From NCBI GenBank assembly GCA_937868075.1, contig CALMLL010000006.1, positions 1-64,000 of the forward strand: a DNA stretch of 64,000 nucleotides, read 5' to 3'. A program made the translations under genes and the position numbers. This DNA comes from an uncultured Marmoricola sp. (GTDB taxonomy: Bacteria; Actinomycetota; Actinomycetes; Propionibacteriales; Nocardioidaceae). Under the pieces are notes generated by a model. That model ran no database searches, was not told the origin of the DNA, and saw only the letters and a program-made list of their open reading frames with translations. Shown here piece after piece: positions 37,025 through 46,923 of the stretch (positions within the stretch are counted from its first letter, which is position 1; each line of letters opens with the position of its first letter).

Positions 37025-38308
37025 TTAGAGCAGCGGACGCAGCGGGCCCAGGACGGCCTCGGTGAAGCGGCGATGGATGCCGCGCGCGGCCCATTCGGAT
37101 GCGGAGAGTTCCTCACAGTTGGTGAGGTCGTTGACGAAGATCTCCTCCATGGCGGTGGCCATGAGCGGGTCGATGAACTCGACGTTGATCTCGTAGTTGC
37201 CCGTCATCGAGAGGCGGTCGATGTTCGCGGTACCGATAGTCGACCAGCGACCGTCGATGGTGGCGGTCTTGGCGTGCACCATGGCGCCGGTGAACCGGAA
37301 CACCCGCACGCCGGCGGTGAGCAGTTGTGAGAAGTAGCCGCGGCTGAGCCAGTCGGCCACCACGTGGTTGGAGGTGCGTGGCAGCAGCAACCGGACGTCG
37401 ACCCCGCGCCGGGCGGCGTCCACGAGGGCCTCGACGAAGTTGACGTCCGGCATGAAGTAGGCGTGGGTCAGCCAGACGTTCTTGTGCGCCCGATCGATGG
37501 CGTCGAGGTACATCGACCGGATCGGGAAGGTCCATTGCTTGGGCAGGTTGCGGTGCACCCTGATGTGCGGTTCCCAGTCCGGCGAGGAGCCCAGGAGCAG
37601 CACCGGTTGGCTGGCCCGCCAGCGGGAGTGGACGTGGCGTTGGGTGTTCCAGAAGTCGGCGAAGGCGCGGGCAAGGTCCCACACGCCGGGGCCGGTGATC
37701 CGGCAGTGGGTGTCGCGCCATTGCGAGGCGTACGCCGAGCCGACGTTGTAGCCGCCGACGAAGGCCACTTCGTCATCGACGACGAGGATCTTGCGGTGGT
37801 CTCGGCCGTAGCGGCGCAGGTCCCAGAACCGCCACCCGGCGTTGTAGATCGGATAAGCCATCACCCGCATGCGTGGTGAGAAGCGCTTGAAGCGGGGCGA
37901 GACCACCAGGTTGGCGAAACTGTCATAGATGCAATAGACCTCGACACCACGCCCGGCAGCACGGGTCAGGGCCGCCTTGAAAGCCTCACCGACCTCGTCG
38001 CTCTTCCAGATGTAGGTCTCGAACAGCACCCGCCGCTGGGCGGTCTCGATGGCAGCCAGCATGTCGGCATAGAGATCGTCGCCGAAACTGTAGGTGCGCA
38101 CCTGACCGGGCCCGATCGGCACGTCAAGGGGTTCGGTCGCCGGGAACGGCTTGGGGTGTTTCCCCCGTCGACGGTAGGAGTCGACGAGGGTGAGGCCCAG
38201 CGCCAGCGCCAGTTGGGATCCGAAGAAGGTCAACAGGATCCGTCGCAATGCCCGGACCAACGGGTGGTTGGTGTTGATCAGGGGGGCATGCGTCACGCCC
38301 ACATTCAA
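37025..38308 (-). CDS. Phospholipase D-family protein (cardiolipin synthase-like)
   Basis: 427 residues with one N-terminal membrane segment (about 25-45) and two HKD catalytic motifs: HRKILVVDD (in GRDHRKILVVDDEVAFVGGYNVG) and HAKTATIDG (in MVHAKTATIDGRWSTIGTANID). Two HKD motifs on one chain with an N-terminal anchor is the organisation of bacterial cardiolipin synthases, which join two phosphatidylglycerols or exchange phosphatidyl groups at the membrane. Another phosphodiesterase role is possible. The start is uncertain: TTG 38308 is the longest, with GTG codons shortly after. Confidence 0.85.
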   Translation of the reverse strand: MNVGVTHAPLINTNHPLVRALRRILLTFFGSQLALALGLTLVDSYRRRGKHPKPFPATEPLDVPIGPGQVRTYSFGDDLYADMLAAIETAQRRVLFETYIWKSDEVGEAFKAALTRAAGRGVEVYCIYDSFANLVVSPRFKRFSPRMRVMAYPIYNAGWRFWDLRRYGRDHRKILVVDDEVAFVGGYNVGSAYASQWRDTHCRITGPGVWDLARAFADFWNTQRHVHSRWRASQPVLLLGSSPDWEPHIRVHRNLPKQWTFPIRSMYLDAIDRAHKNVWLTHAYFMPDVNFVEALVDAARRGVDVRLLLPRTSNHVVADWLSRGYFSQLLTAGVRVFRFTGAMVHAKTATIDGRWSTIGTANIDRLSMTGNYEINVEFIDPLMATAMEEIFVNDLTNCEELSASEWAARGIHRRFTEAVLGPLRPLL

Positions 38309-38342
38309 CCAGCGGGGGACAACGCCTCCGTGGGGCGCCCGG

Positions 38343-38978
38343 CTAGTCGCTGACGAGGGCCCAACGCACCCTCACCTGGGCCGACACCTGATGCTCGCCA
38401 CCTTCGGTCGGCATGTCCATCTCGGCCCCGGCCATCATCTTGTAGGAGCGCGCGGTCGGCGGCGCCCACCCCGAGGACGAGTCCGTGTCGATGATGTGCA
38501 GGACCTGGCCCACCCGGGCCCCAGCGAGCGTGGCCAGTTGCTCGGCCTTGTCGCGGGCGTCCTCGAAGGCGACCTCGCGAGCCTTGACCTGCAGGGGTTG
38601 GGGATCTGCCACCGTCCACGACAACGAGTCCATGCGCATGCTGTTGCCCGCCGCCGCGCCCGCGGCGGTGATGACCTTGCCCACCGTGGTGATGTCGCGA
38701 AGGCGGACCGAAAGCATCTGGCTGGCAGTGTGGCCCACGATCTCGGTGCCGTCGTTGTTCCAGCGCGGGTCGACGCTCAGAGAGGCGGTTTGGAGGTCAC
38801 GCGACTCCACGCCGATCGCGCGAATAGAGGCCAACACGTCGCTGGTCTGCTTGGCGCAGCCTTCGAGAGCGGCCCCCACGGTCTTGGCGGGGAAGCTCAC
38901 TCCCAGGCGCAGCGTGGCCACATCGGGGGTGGTCTGCACGGTGCCGCTGCCGGTCATGTCGACGTACATCTTGGTCAT
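38343..38978 (-). CDS. SIMPL-domain protein
   Basis: 211 residues of the SIMPL (DUF541) family: [24 protein letters not shown] at the N-terminus, [32 protein letters not shown] and the C-terminal [16 protein letters not shown] proteins are oligomeric beta/alpha proteins, often periplasmic, with no settled activity. This copy lacks a signal peptide. ATG 38978 is chosen because TAGGTT (38986-38991) precedes it by 7 bp, giving a leaderless promoter. It is divergent from uvrB. Confidence 0.82.
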   Translation of the reverse strand: MTKMYVDMTGSGTVQTTPDVATLRLGVSFPAKTVGAALEGCAKQTSDVLASIRAIGVESRDLQTASLSVDPRWNNDGTEIVGHTASQMLSVRLRDITTVGKVITAAGAAAGNSMRMDSLSWTVADPQPLQVKAREVAFEDARDKAEQLATLAGARVGQVLHIIDTDSSSGWAPPTARSYKMMAGAEMDMPTEGGEHQVSAQVRVRWALVSD

Positions 38979-39039
38979 GGCGCCCAACCTAGCGGGCGGT
39001 CCCGAGAAACTGTCCGAGCCGCCGCGTAGGCTCGCGGAC

Positions 39040-41168
<2,129 letters not shown>

Positions 41169-41172
<4 letters not shown>

Positions 41173-41543
41173 ACCTCCTCACCCCCGAGGGGCTGGTCGA
41201 GTTCTGCCTCGGCCTGCCAGGAGCCTGGGCCGACAATCCCTGGGACCATGACTACCCAGTGATCAAGGTGGGTCCACACACCCGCGGCAAGATCTTTGCG
41301 TTCATCGGCGCCGACTCGGTGGGTATCAAAGCGGGTGCGACCCGCGAGATTGCCGACGAGTGGCTGCACCGTTACCCCGCAGACGCCTCGTTGATGGCCT
41401 ATCTCGGGCGTTCAGGGTGGAACAACCTGCGATGGGGCGGTGACATCTCGAACGAGGAGATCTTCGAGGCGGTCCAGGAGTCCTATGACCGGGTCGTGGC
41501 CGGCCTCCCGATGAAAGCTCGCCCGGTGGGTGGTCATGCCTGA
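41169..41543 (+). CDS. MmcQ/YjbR-family protein
   Basis: 124 residues of the MmcQ/YjbR (CyaY-like fold) family: [37 protein letters not shown] and the C-terminal [26 protein letters not shown]. Family members are thought to bind DNA but have no known reaction. It begins with GTG overlapping the uvrB stop codon, so it is translationally coupled to uvrB and may be an accessory in DNA metabolism. Confidence 0.85.
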
Positions 41544-41583
41544 GTTGGGGTCGAGGGAGGGCATCTGAAACACTGCCGATCTG

Positions 41584-41720
41584 TGGAGGGGAGTATTCCC
41601 CCGCGGTGGCGTCGTCATCACGGCTTCGGCCCGGTGCCATCGGTTCCCTAGGAACGGAAGAGACCTCCGGTAGCAGTGCCTCGTGGAGATCTCCCACGAG
41701 CAGTGAGCTGTCCGGAGGAG
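41584..41720 (+). promoter_or_regulatory. Candidate yybP-ykoY manganese riboswitch with expression platform
   Basis: GGAGGGGAGTA at 41585-41595 is the conserved 5' part of the yybP-ykoY aptamer. The 3' part GGAACGGAAGAGACCTCC ends at 41668, and GGAGG (41585-41589) pairs with CCTCC (41664-41668) to close the P1 helix. CCTCCGG (41664-41670) can instead pair perfectly with CCGGAGG (41712-41718), the Shine-Dalgarno region of the terC gene. A hairpin (CTCGTGG/CCACGAG, 41680-41700) lies between. This suggests translational control: Mn2+ stabilises P1 and frees the ribosome binding site. TerC genes are a known class of target for this riboswitch. Confidence 0.8.
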
Positions 41721-41725
41721 GACGT

Positions 41726-42748
41726 ATGCAGGTCTCGCCGTTGGTGTGGGGAGTGACCCTGGCGGTCACCGTGGTGGTGTTCGTCTTCGATCTGATCGTG
41801 GTCGGTCGGCGTCCTCACGAACCTTCGGTCAAGGAGTGCGTGGGCTACCTGTCGATCTATGTCGGGCTGGCCATCCTCTTCGGGATCGGGGTCAGCGTGG
41901 CTGCCGGCTCGGACTACGGCATCGAATTCTTCGCCGGATGGCTCACCGAGTACTCCCTCTCGGTCGACAACCTCTTCATCTTCTTGATCATCATGGCCAA
42001 GTTCGCCGTACCTCGTGAGCTGCAGCAGTACGCACTCATGGTCGGCATCGTGATGGCCCTGGTGATGCGCGCGATCTTCATTGCGCTCGGTGCGGCCGCC
42101 ATCAACAACTTCTCCTGGGTCTTCTATGTGTTCGGTCTGTTCTTGATCTGGACGGCTTGGAAATTGGCGCGCGAGGGAGCCGAGGACGAGGACGAGTACG
42201 AGGAGAACCGCCTGGTCCTCTTCGTCGAGCGCAGGTTCCCGGCAACCTCTCAGTTCCAGGGCCGCTCTCTGATCGCCAAGATCGACGGCAAGCGACTCAT
42301 CACGCCGATGCTGATCGTGATCCTCACGTTGGGGACCACCGATCTGCTCTTCGCCCTGGACTCGATTCCGGCCATCTACGGCCTCACCCGCGAGCCCTAC
42401 CTCGTCCTGACCGCCAACATCTTCGCCCTGATGGGTCTTCGCCAGTTGTACTTCCTCATCGGTGGCCTCCTGGAGCGGCTGATCTACCTCTCCTACGGCC
42501 TGGCGGTGCTGCTCGCGTTCATCGGGGTGAAGCTGATCCTCCACGCGATGCACGAGAACGAACTCGGCTTCATCAACGGTGGCCATCCGGTGCACGGGGC
42601 GCCGGAGATCCCGATCTGGCTCAGCCTGGTGGTGATCGTGGGGATCCTGGCGGTGACCACGGTGCTCAGCCTGCGGGCCAGCGCGGCCATGAGTGACCAA
42701 GAACGCGATCAGCGCACTGGCCCTCGCCGCACCTGGGAGGAAGACTGA
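41726..42748 (+). CDS. TerC-family integral membrane protein (probable Mn exporter)
   Basis: 340 residues with about seven to nine membrane segments. TerC hallmarks are acidic membrane motifs: WLTEYSLSVDNLFIFLIIM (about 75-95) and LDSIPAIYGLTREPYLVLTANIFALMGLRQLYFLIGG (quoted in part; about 212-245), each with a conserved Asp. Members such as Alx and YkoY export manganese, and the upstream riboswitch supports Mn2+ as the ligand here. ATG 41726 follows GGAGGAGG at ideal spacing, and an earlier in-frame codon would fall inside the riboswitch. Confidence 0.92.
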   Translation: MQVSPLVWGVTLAVTVVVFVFDLIVVGRRPHEPSVKECVGYLSIYVGLAILFGIGVSVAAGSDYGIEFFAGWLTEYSLSVDNLFIFLIIMAKFAVPRELQQYALMVGIVMALVMRAIFIALGAAAINNFSWVFYVFGLFLIWTAWKLAREGAEDEDEYEENRLVLFVERRFPATSQFQGRSLIAKIDGKRLITPMLIVILTLGTTDLLFALDSIPAIYGLTREPYLVLTANIFALMGLRQLYFLIGGLLERLIYLSYGLAVLLAFIGVKLILHAMHENELGFINGGHPVHGAPEIPIWLSLVVIVGILAVTTVLSLRASAAMSDQERDQRTGPRRTWEED

Positions 42749-42777
42749 AGGCGCCACCTGGCGATCAGGTCGAAAGG

Positions 42778-42793
42778 TAGAACCTGTTACAGT
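42778..42793 (+). promoter_or_regulatory. KstR box and -10 element, ferredoxin-reductase operon
   Basis: TAGAACCTGTTACA (42778-42791) matches the KstR consensus TnnAACnnGTTnnA exactly, and its 3' edge forms the -10 TACAGT (42788-42793). Over 20 bases it is identical to the minus-strand site before kstD. It lies about 50 bp before the GTG at 42841. Confidence 0.85.
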
Positions 42794-42840
42794 TTCGGCG
42801 CCGCCCCGGTGGTCCTACTTCATCTGAGAAGGGACAAGCA

Positions 42841-43812
42841 GTGAGTCATCAAACTGACCTGCTGATCGTGGGTGCCGGTCCTGCTGGGCTGTTCGCGACG
42901 TACTACGCCGGCTTTCGTGGGCTGAGCGTCACTGTGGTGGATTCGCTGCCCGAGCTCGGCGGCCAGATCTCTGCGCTCTATCCCGAGAAGGCCATCTTGG
43001 ACGTGGCCGGTTTCCCTGAGGTGTCGGGTCGTGCTCTGGTGGCCAACCTGGTCGAGCAGGCCGCCTCGGCTTCCCCGACATACTTCCTCGAGCGGACCGC
43101 GGTCACGCTGGCGAACCGCGACGAGACGGTCGTGGTCGGTCTGGACGACGGCACCACGATCGAGGCCAAGGCGGTGATCCTGACCGCCGGCATCGGCAAG
43201 TTCACCCCGCGCGCCCTGCCTGCCGGTGACGGGTGGGAGGGTCGCGGGCTGACCTTCTTCGTCCCGTCCTTCACCGAGTACGCCGACAAGGATGTCGTCA
43301 TCGTCGGTGGCGGCGATTCGGCCTTCGACTGGGCCTTCCACCTTCGCGACATCGCGCGCAGCGTGACCTTGGTGCACCGCCGTGACGCCTTCCGGGCTCA
43401 CCAGGCCACCGTCGATGCCGTGCTCGCTTCGGACGTCGAGGTGATCACCAAAGCACAGGTGACCCGCCTAGTCGGAGAGACCTCGGTGCGGTCGGTGGAG
43501 ATCACCACCAACGACGGCGAGGTGCTCACCAGGCCGGCTGACGCGGTGATCGCAGCCCTCGGTTTCATCGCCGACCTGGGCGCTATGCAGCAGTGGGGAC
43601 TCGACCTCGACAAGCGCCACATCGTCGTCGACACCGCGATGAGGACCAACCTGCCGCGGGTTTTCGCTGCCGGAGACATCACCGAATACCCCGGCAAGGT
43701 CCGACTGATCGCGGTCGGCTTCGGCGAGGCCGCTACTGCGGTGAACAACGCCGCGGTCACGATCGACCCCGCGGCGCACGTGTTCCCCGGACACTCCTCG
43801 GAGGGGTCCTGA
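42841..43812 (+). CDS. Ferredoxin/flavodoxin-NADP+ reductase, thioredoxin-reductase-like
   Basis: 323 residues. It has the FAD motif LLIVGAGPAGLFATYYAGF, then SLPELGGQISALYPEK, and the NADPH motif VVIVGGGDSAFDWAFHL, without the redox-active CxxC of thioredoxin reductases. That combination is the YumC/type-2 ferredoxin-NADP+ reductase family. It transfers electrons from NADPH to a ferredoxin, and a ferredoxin gene lies two genes downstream. Because the operon carries a KstR box and steroid genes, it probably feeds a steroid oxygenase such as a P450 or KshA encoded elsewhere. The start is GTG 42841 with GAGAAGGGA upstream. Confidence 0.87.
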   Translation: MSHQTDLLIVGAGPAGLFATYYAGFRGLSVTVVDSLPELGGQISALYPEKAILDVAGFPEVSGRALVANLVEQAASASPTYFLERTAVTLANRDETVVVGLDDGTTIEAKAVILTAGIGKFTPRALPAGDGWEGRGLTFFVPSFTEYADKDVVIVGGGDSAFDWAFHLRDIARSVTLVHRRDAFRAHQATVDAVLASDVEVITKAQVTRLVGETSVRSVEITTNDGEVLTRPADAVIAALGFIADLGAMQQWGLDLDKRHIVVDTAMRTNLPRVFAAGDITEYPGKVRLIAVGFGEAATAVNNAAVTIDPAAHVFPGHSSEGS

Positions 43813-44312
43813 TGGCGGCCGGTCGCGATGCAGTGCGCATGAGCGATGAGGAGATCGCCTCCTTCCTGGCCAGCCAACTCAAGGTGCAGGTGGCCACTCT
43901 CGGCCCCGAAGGCTGGCCCCACCTGACCACCCTGTTCTACGTCTACGACGAGGGCCAGATCGCGTGGTGGACCTACGCCCGCTCCCAGAAGGTGCTCAAC
44001 CTGCGCCGCGACCCGCGGCTCAGTGTGCTGGTGGAGAGCGGCGACGACTACGACCAGTTGCGCGGTGTCTCCATGCAGGGCACCGCCCGACTGGTCGAGG
44101 ACTACGACTCGATCGCCACCATCGGCGCGGCTGTGGTCTCGGCCATGGCAGGAGGAGTGGACCTCGGTGAACTCGGCGACCAGATCGTCGCAGCCCAGGC
44201 CACCAAACGCGTAGGTGTGGTCTTCGAGCCCACCCGCGTGATGAGTTGGGACCACACCAAGATGAGTGCCCCTCCGGGGCCGAAAGGAGGGACCCATGAG
44301 GGTCAAGGTTGA
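43812..44312 (+). CDS. PPOX-class (pyridoxamine oxidase-like) flavin/F420 protein
   Basis: 166 residues with a split-barrel fold of the pyridoxamine 5'-phosphate oxidase-like family: VQVATLGPEGWPHLTTLFYVYDEGQIAWWTYARSQKVLNL (quoted in part), then DPRLSVLVESGDDYDQLRGVSMQGTARLVED. Actinobacterial members often use F420 or FMN for reductions. ATG 43812 overlaps the reductase stop (TGATG), and the ferredoxin gene begins 17 bp before its own stop. Its place inside a KstR-controlled redox operon suggests reduction of a steroid intermediate or heme/flavin handling; the substrate is unknown. Confidence 0.8.
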   Translation: MAAGRDAVRMSDEEIASFLASQLKVQVATLGPEGWPHLTTLFYVYDEGQIAWWTYARSQKVLNLRRDPRLSVLVESGDDYDQLRGVSMQGTARLVEDYDSIATIGAAVVSAMAGGVDLGELGDQIVAAQATKRVGVVFEPTRVMSWDHTKMSAPPGPKGGTHEGQG

Positions 44313-44490
44313 TTTCGACGAGTGCGAGTCCAACGCCGTCTGCGAGGGATTGGTCCCGCACGTCTTCCAACTCGATGACGACGACTTCCTGCAGGTGCTC
44401 GACGACCGGGTCACCGACGAGAACCGCGCCGCCATCGAGCGCGCTGTGCTCTCCTGCCCCAAGTCGGCCATCAGCATCGTGGAGGACTGA
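44296..44490 (+). CDS. [3Fe-4S]-type ferredoxin, FdxD-like
   Basis: 64 residues. The cysteine pattern is DECESNAVCEGLVP, followed near the C-terminus by LSCPKSAISI, a three-cysteine set consistent with a [3Fe-4S] cluster of the type used with P450s. It closely resembles mycobacterial FdxD (Rv3503c), which also precedes an hsd4A-like gene (Rv3502c). AAAGGAGG lies 5 bp before the ATG. It probably shuttles electrons from the reductase encoded upstream to a steroid oxygenase. Confidence 0.9.
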   Translation: MRVKVDFDECESNAVCEGLVPHVFQLDDDDFLQVLDDRVTDENRAAIERAVLSCPKSAISIVED

Positions 44491-44492
44491 GC

Positions 44493-45416
44493 GTGTCGCT
44501 GGCCTCAACCGACGATCTGGCCCTGGACGGGAAGGTCGCCATCGTTACCGGCGCGGGCGCTGGGCTGGGTCGTGTCGAGGCGCTGGCCCTGGCCGAGGCC
44601 GGAGCACGGGTTGTTCTCAACGACCTCCCGGGAGCAGCAGACTCCGTTGCTGAGGAGATTCGTTCGGCCGGAGGGTCTGCGCTCGTCGTACCCGGTGATG
44701 TGGGGGAGCGGGCTACTGCTGACGCCCTGACCGCAGCCGCGCTCGGCCTCGGCTCGCTCGACATCGTGGTCAACAACGCCGGGGTACTGCGCGACAAGAT
44801 GCTGTTCTCCCTGTCCGATGAGGACTGGGACCTCGTGATCAGAGTTCACCTACGCGGGCACTTTCTGCTCACCCGCAATGCCGCGGCTCACTGGCGCGAG
44901 GCCAGCAAGGCCGCGGAGGCGCCGATTTACGGCCGGGTGATCAACACCGCCTCGGAGGCCTTTCTGTTCGGCCCTCCGGGACAGGCCAACTATGCGGCCG
45001 CCAAAGCCGGCATCACCGCCTTGACGATGTCGGCGGCGCGGGCACTGAGCAGGTTCGGCGTGACCGCCAACGCGATCTGCCCGCGGGCCCGCACAGCCAT
45101 GACCGAAGGCGTCTTCGGGGCCGACCAGTCCGGCAAGGCGGTGGACCCGCTGTCCCCCGAGCATGTCGCCCCGCTGGTGGCCTATCTCGCCAGCCCTGCC
45201 GCAGGCGGAATCAACGGCGAGGTGTTCGTGGTGTACGGCGGCATGGTCGCCATGCTGGCGCCCCCGACCGTCGCGCAGCGTTTCGACACCGAGTCCGGAG
45301 TCTTCAACACCACCGAACTGCACCAGCAGATCGGTGGTTACCTCGAGACGCGCGAGGAGAGCGGCGGCTTCTCCGCCGACTCGGTCATGCGTCTCCAACC
45401 GAAGGAGCAGATGTGA
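44493..45416 (+). CDS. hsd4A: SDR-family dehydrogenase, Hsd4A-like (Rv3502c-type)
   Basis: 307 residues. Classical SDR: NAD motif VTGAGAGLGRVEALAL, NNAGVLRDKMLFSLSDEDWD, and catalytic Ser...Tyr-x3-Lys in NTASEAFLFGPPGQANYAAAK. The long C-terminal tail and the position after a FdxD-like ferredoxin match Rv3502c, described as a 3-hydroxyacyl-CoA/17-beta-hydroxysteroid dehydrogenase in cholesterol side-chain removal. It should oxidise the 22-hydroxy acyl-CoA intermediate. The start codon GTG 44493 is 2 bp after the ferredoxin stop. The gene ends in a GTGA overlap with the next SDR. Confidence 0.87.
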   Translation: MSLASTDDLALDGKVAIVTGAGAGLGRVEALALAEAGARVVLNDLPGAADSVAEEIRSAGGSALVVPGDVGERATADALTAAALGLGSLDIVVNNAGVLRDKMLFSLSDEDWDLVIRVHLRGHFLLTRNAAAHWREASKAAEAPIYGRVINTASEAFLFGPPGQANYAAAKAGITALTMSAARALSRFGVTANAICPRARTAMTEGVFGADQSGKAVDPLSPEHVAPLVAYLASPAAGGINGEVFVVYGGMVAMLAPPTVAQRFDTESGVFNTTELHQQIGGYLETREESGGFSADSVMRLQPKEQM

Positions 45417-46165
45417 GGCTGGCAGGCAAGATCGCGATCGTCACCGGCGGCGCCCGCGGCCAAGGAGCCGCGATCGTGCGGGCCTTCGTCGCCGAAGGTG
45501 CCAAGGTCGCGATCGCTGATGTCGCCGAGGCCGACGGCCAGGCGTTGGCGGCCGAACTCGGAGAAGCCGCCCGATTCGTCCGCCACGACGTCAGCGATCC
45601 GGGCTCCTGGACCCGACTGGTCGAGGAGGTCGACCAGGCCTTCGGCCCGGTCAACGTCCTGGTCAACAACGCCGGCGTGCTGCGCTTCGGCGCCGTCGAG
45701 ACGATGCCTCTAGAGGAGTTCGACCTGCTGATCGCGGTCAACCTCCGCGGGTGCTTCCTCGGCATGCAATCGGTGGCGCGCACCATGCGCAAGAACGGCG
45801 GCGGCAGCATCATCAACGCCTCCTCCATCGAGGGGCTGGGCGGCATGGCGTTCTGCACCGCGTATGCCGCGACGAAGTTCGCGATCCGCGGCATGTCCAA
45901 AGCCGCCGCCATCGAGTTGGGGCCGAAGGGGATCCGGGTCAACTCCGTGCACCCGGGGATGATCGACACCGACATGACCCGCGAGCACGGCGGCGATGCC
46001 GCCATGGAATACGGCGCCAGCAAGGTCGCCCTCAAGCGCGTGGGCGTTCCCGAGGACGTGGCTCCGCTCTACGTCTACCTGGCCAGCGACGAGTCGTCGT
46101 ACGTCACCGGTGGCGAGTTCGCCGTCGACGGTGGCGCGACCGCAACCCATGCCTTCGGCGGCTGA
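45413..46165 (+). CDS. SDR-family hydroxysteroid dehydrogenase-like protein
   Basis: 250 residues. NAD motif VTGGARGQGAAIVRAFV, NNAGVLRFGAVETMPLEEFD, catalytic Ser in NASSIEGLGG, then Tyr-x3-Lys in YAATKFAIRGMSKAAAIE. It resembles the 3-alpha/20-beta-hydroxysteroid dehydrogenase group (mycobacterial FabG3, Rv2002). It is the last gene of the KstR-box operon that starts at 42841 and is coupled to hsd4A by overlap, so a steroid alcohol or acyl-CoA alcohol is the likely substrate. It converges on kstR with 5 bp between the stop codons. Confidence 0.85.
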   Translation: MRLAGKIAIVTGGARGQGAAIVRAFVAEGAKVAIADVAEADGQALAAELGEAARFVRHDVSDPGSWTRLVEEVDQAFGPVNVLVNNAGVLRFGAVETMPLEEFDLLIAVNLRGCFLGMQSVARTMRKNGGGSIINASSIEGLGGMAFCTAYAATKFAIRGMSKAAAIELGPKGIRVNSVHPGMIDTDMTREHGGDAAMEYGASKVALKRVGVPEDVAPLYVYLASDESSYVTGGEFAVDGGATATHAFGG

Positions 46166-46170
46166 GCAGG

Positions 46171-46782
46171 TCAGCGCAGCAACAGATGAACGGCCATCTC
46201 CACACGGGCCGTGACGTCCTCGGCAGAGCCACGTCCGGTCACCCACGACACCAAGGCGGCCAGCCACACGTCCGCGATCACATGGGCGATGGCGATCGCC
46301 TCGTCACTGGGCGCCTCACCCTCGACATAGTCGGGGCCCTTCATGGCGCGAGTCAGCATCGCCGTCAGTTGCATGCCCACGACGTCGATCTCGGCCGAGA
46401 CCGAGTTGTCGGCGAACATGAACGCCCTGGTCAGCGCCTCGGTCAGATGAGGGTTGCGCTGCAGGCCGCTGGTGGCGTTGCGCAGCACGTGGACGACGCG
46501 GTCCCCAGGAGTGTCACCGGGGATGGGTCGGCGGCCCAGCGCGGCTTCGGCTGCCTCGAACTGCAGGCCCAGGGCGCTGACCAGCAGATGGATCTTGGAG
46601 GGGAAGTAGCGGTAGAGGGTCCCCAGTGCCACGTCGGCACGCTCGGCCACGGCCCGCATCTGTACGGCGTCGAACCCGCCCTTGCTGGCGAGGGCGACGG
46701 TGGCCTCCAGGATCCGGCGGCGGCGCTCCTTTTGCGCAGACGAGCCCAGCTCGTCATGAGTGAGCGACGTCACCGTGGTCAA
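46171..46782 (-). CDS. kstR: TetR-family repressor KstR
   Basis: 203 residues. The N-terminal DNA-binding region matches mycobacterial KstR (Rv3574) nearly residue for residue: QKERRRRILEAT, ASKGGFDAVQMRAVAERADV, then GTLYRYFPSKIHLLVSALG. The C-terminal part keeps KstR stretches such as RNPHLTEALTRAFMFAD and IADVWLAALVSWVTGR. KstR represses cholesterol catabolic genes and is released by 3-oxo-cholestenoyl-CoA-type esters. The TTG start at 46782 has GGAG 8 bp upstream. A KstR box lies about 85 bp upstream of the start, so it is likely autoregulated. In this region five other promoters carry its box. Confidence 0.93.
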   Translation of the reverse strand: MTTVTSLTHDELGSSAQKERRRRILEATVALASKGGFDAVQMRAVAERADVALGTLYRYFPSKIHLLVSALGLQFEAAEAALGRRPIPGDTPGDRVVHVLRNATSGLQRNPHLTEALTRAFMFADNSVSAEIDVVGMQLTAMLTRAMKGPDYVEGEAPSDEAIAIAHVIADVWLAALVSWVTGRGSAEDVTARVEMAVHLLLR

Positions 46783-46817
46783 GATCTCGCTCCTGAGGCG
46801 GGTCTAGGGGCCGGGAA

Positions 46818-46834
46818 CACTGGAGAATCCAGTG
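46818..46834 (-). other. Inverted repeat in the kstR leader
   Basis: CACTGG-N5-CCAGTG is a perfect 6-bp stem in the 5' leader of kstR, between its KstR box and its start codon. It could be a leader hairpin or a second operator. No function can be read from it. Confidence 0.4.
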
Positions 46835-46866
46835 CAGTTGAACCCGTCGAGATTATCAGTCGAAAC

Positions 46867-46880
46867 GATAACGTGTTTCA
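46867..46880 (-). promoter_or_regulatory. KstR box between kstR and the glycosyltransferase gene
   Basis: Plus strand GATAACGTGTTTCA keeps the AAC-N2-GTT core. Read on the minus strand, TGAAACACGTTATCGTTTC resembles the site before FadE34 (TGAAACACGTTCTAGTTTC), so its orientation points toward kstR. It lies 44 bp before the GT4 gene on the other side, so it could serve both. Confidence 0.7.
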
Positions 46881-46923
46881 CTTCTCGTTCCCCGACTTCC
46901 AAGCCGAGTAGGAAAAGAGTTCC

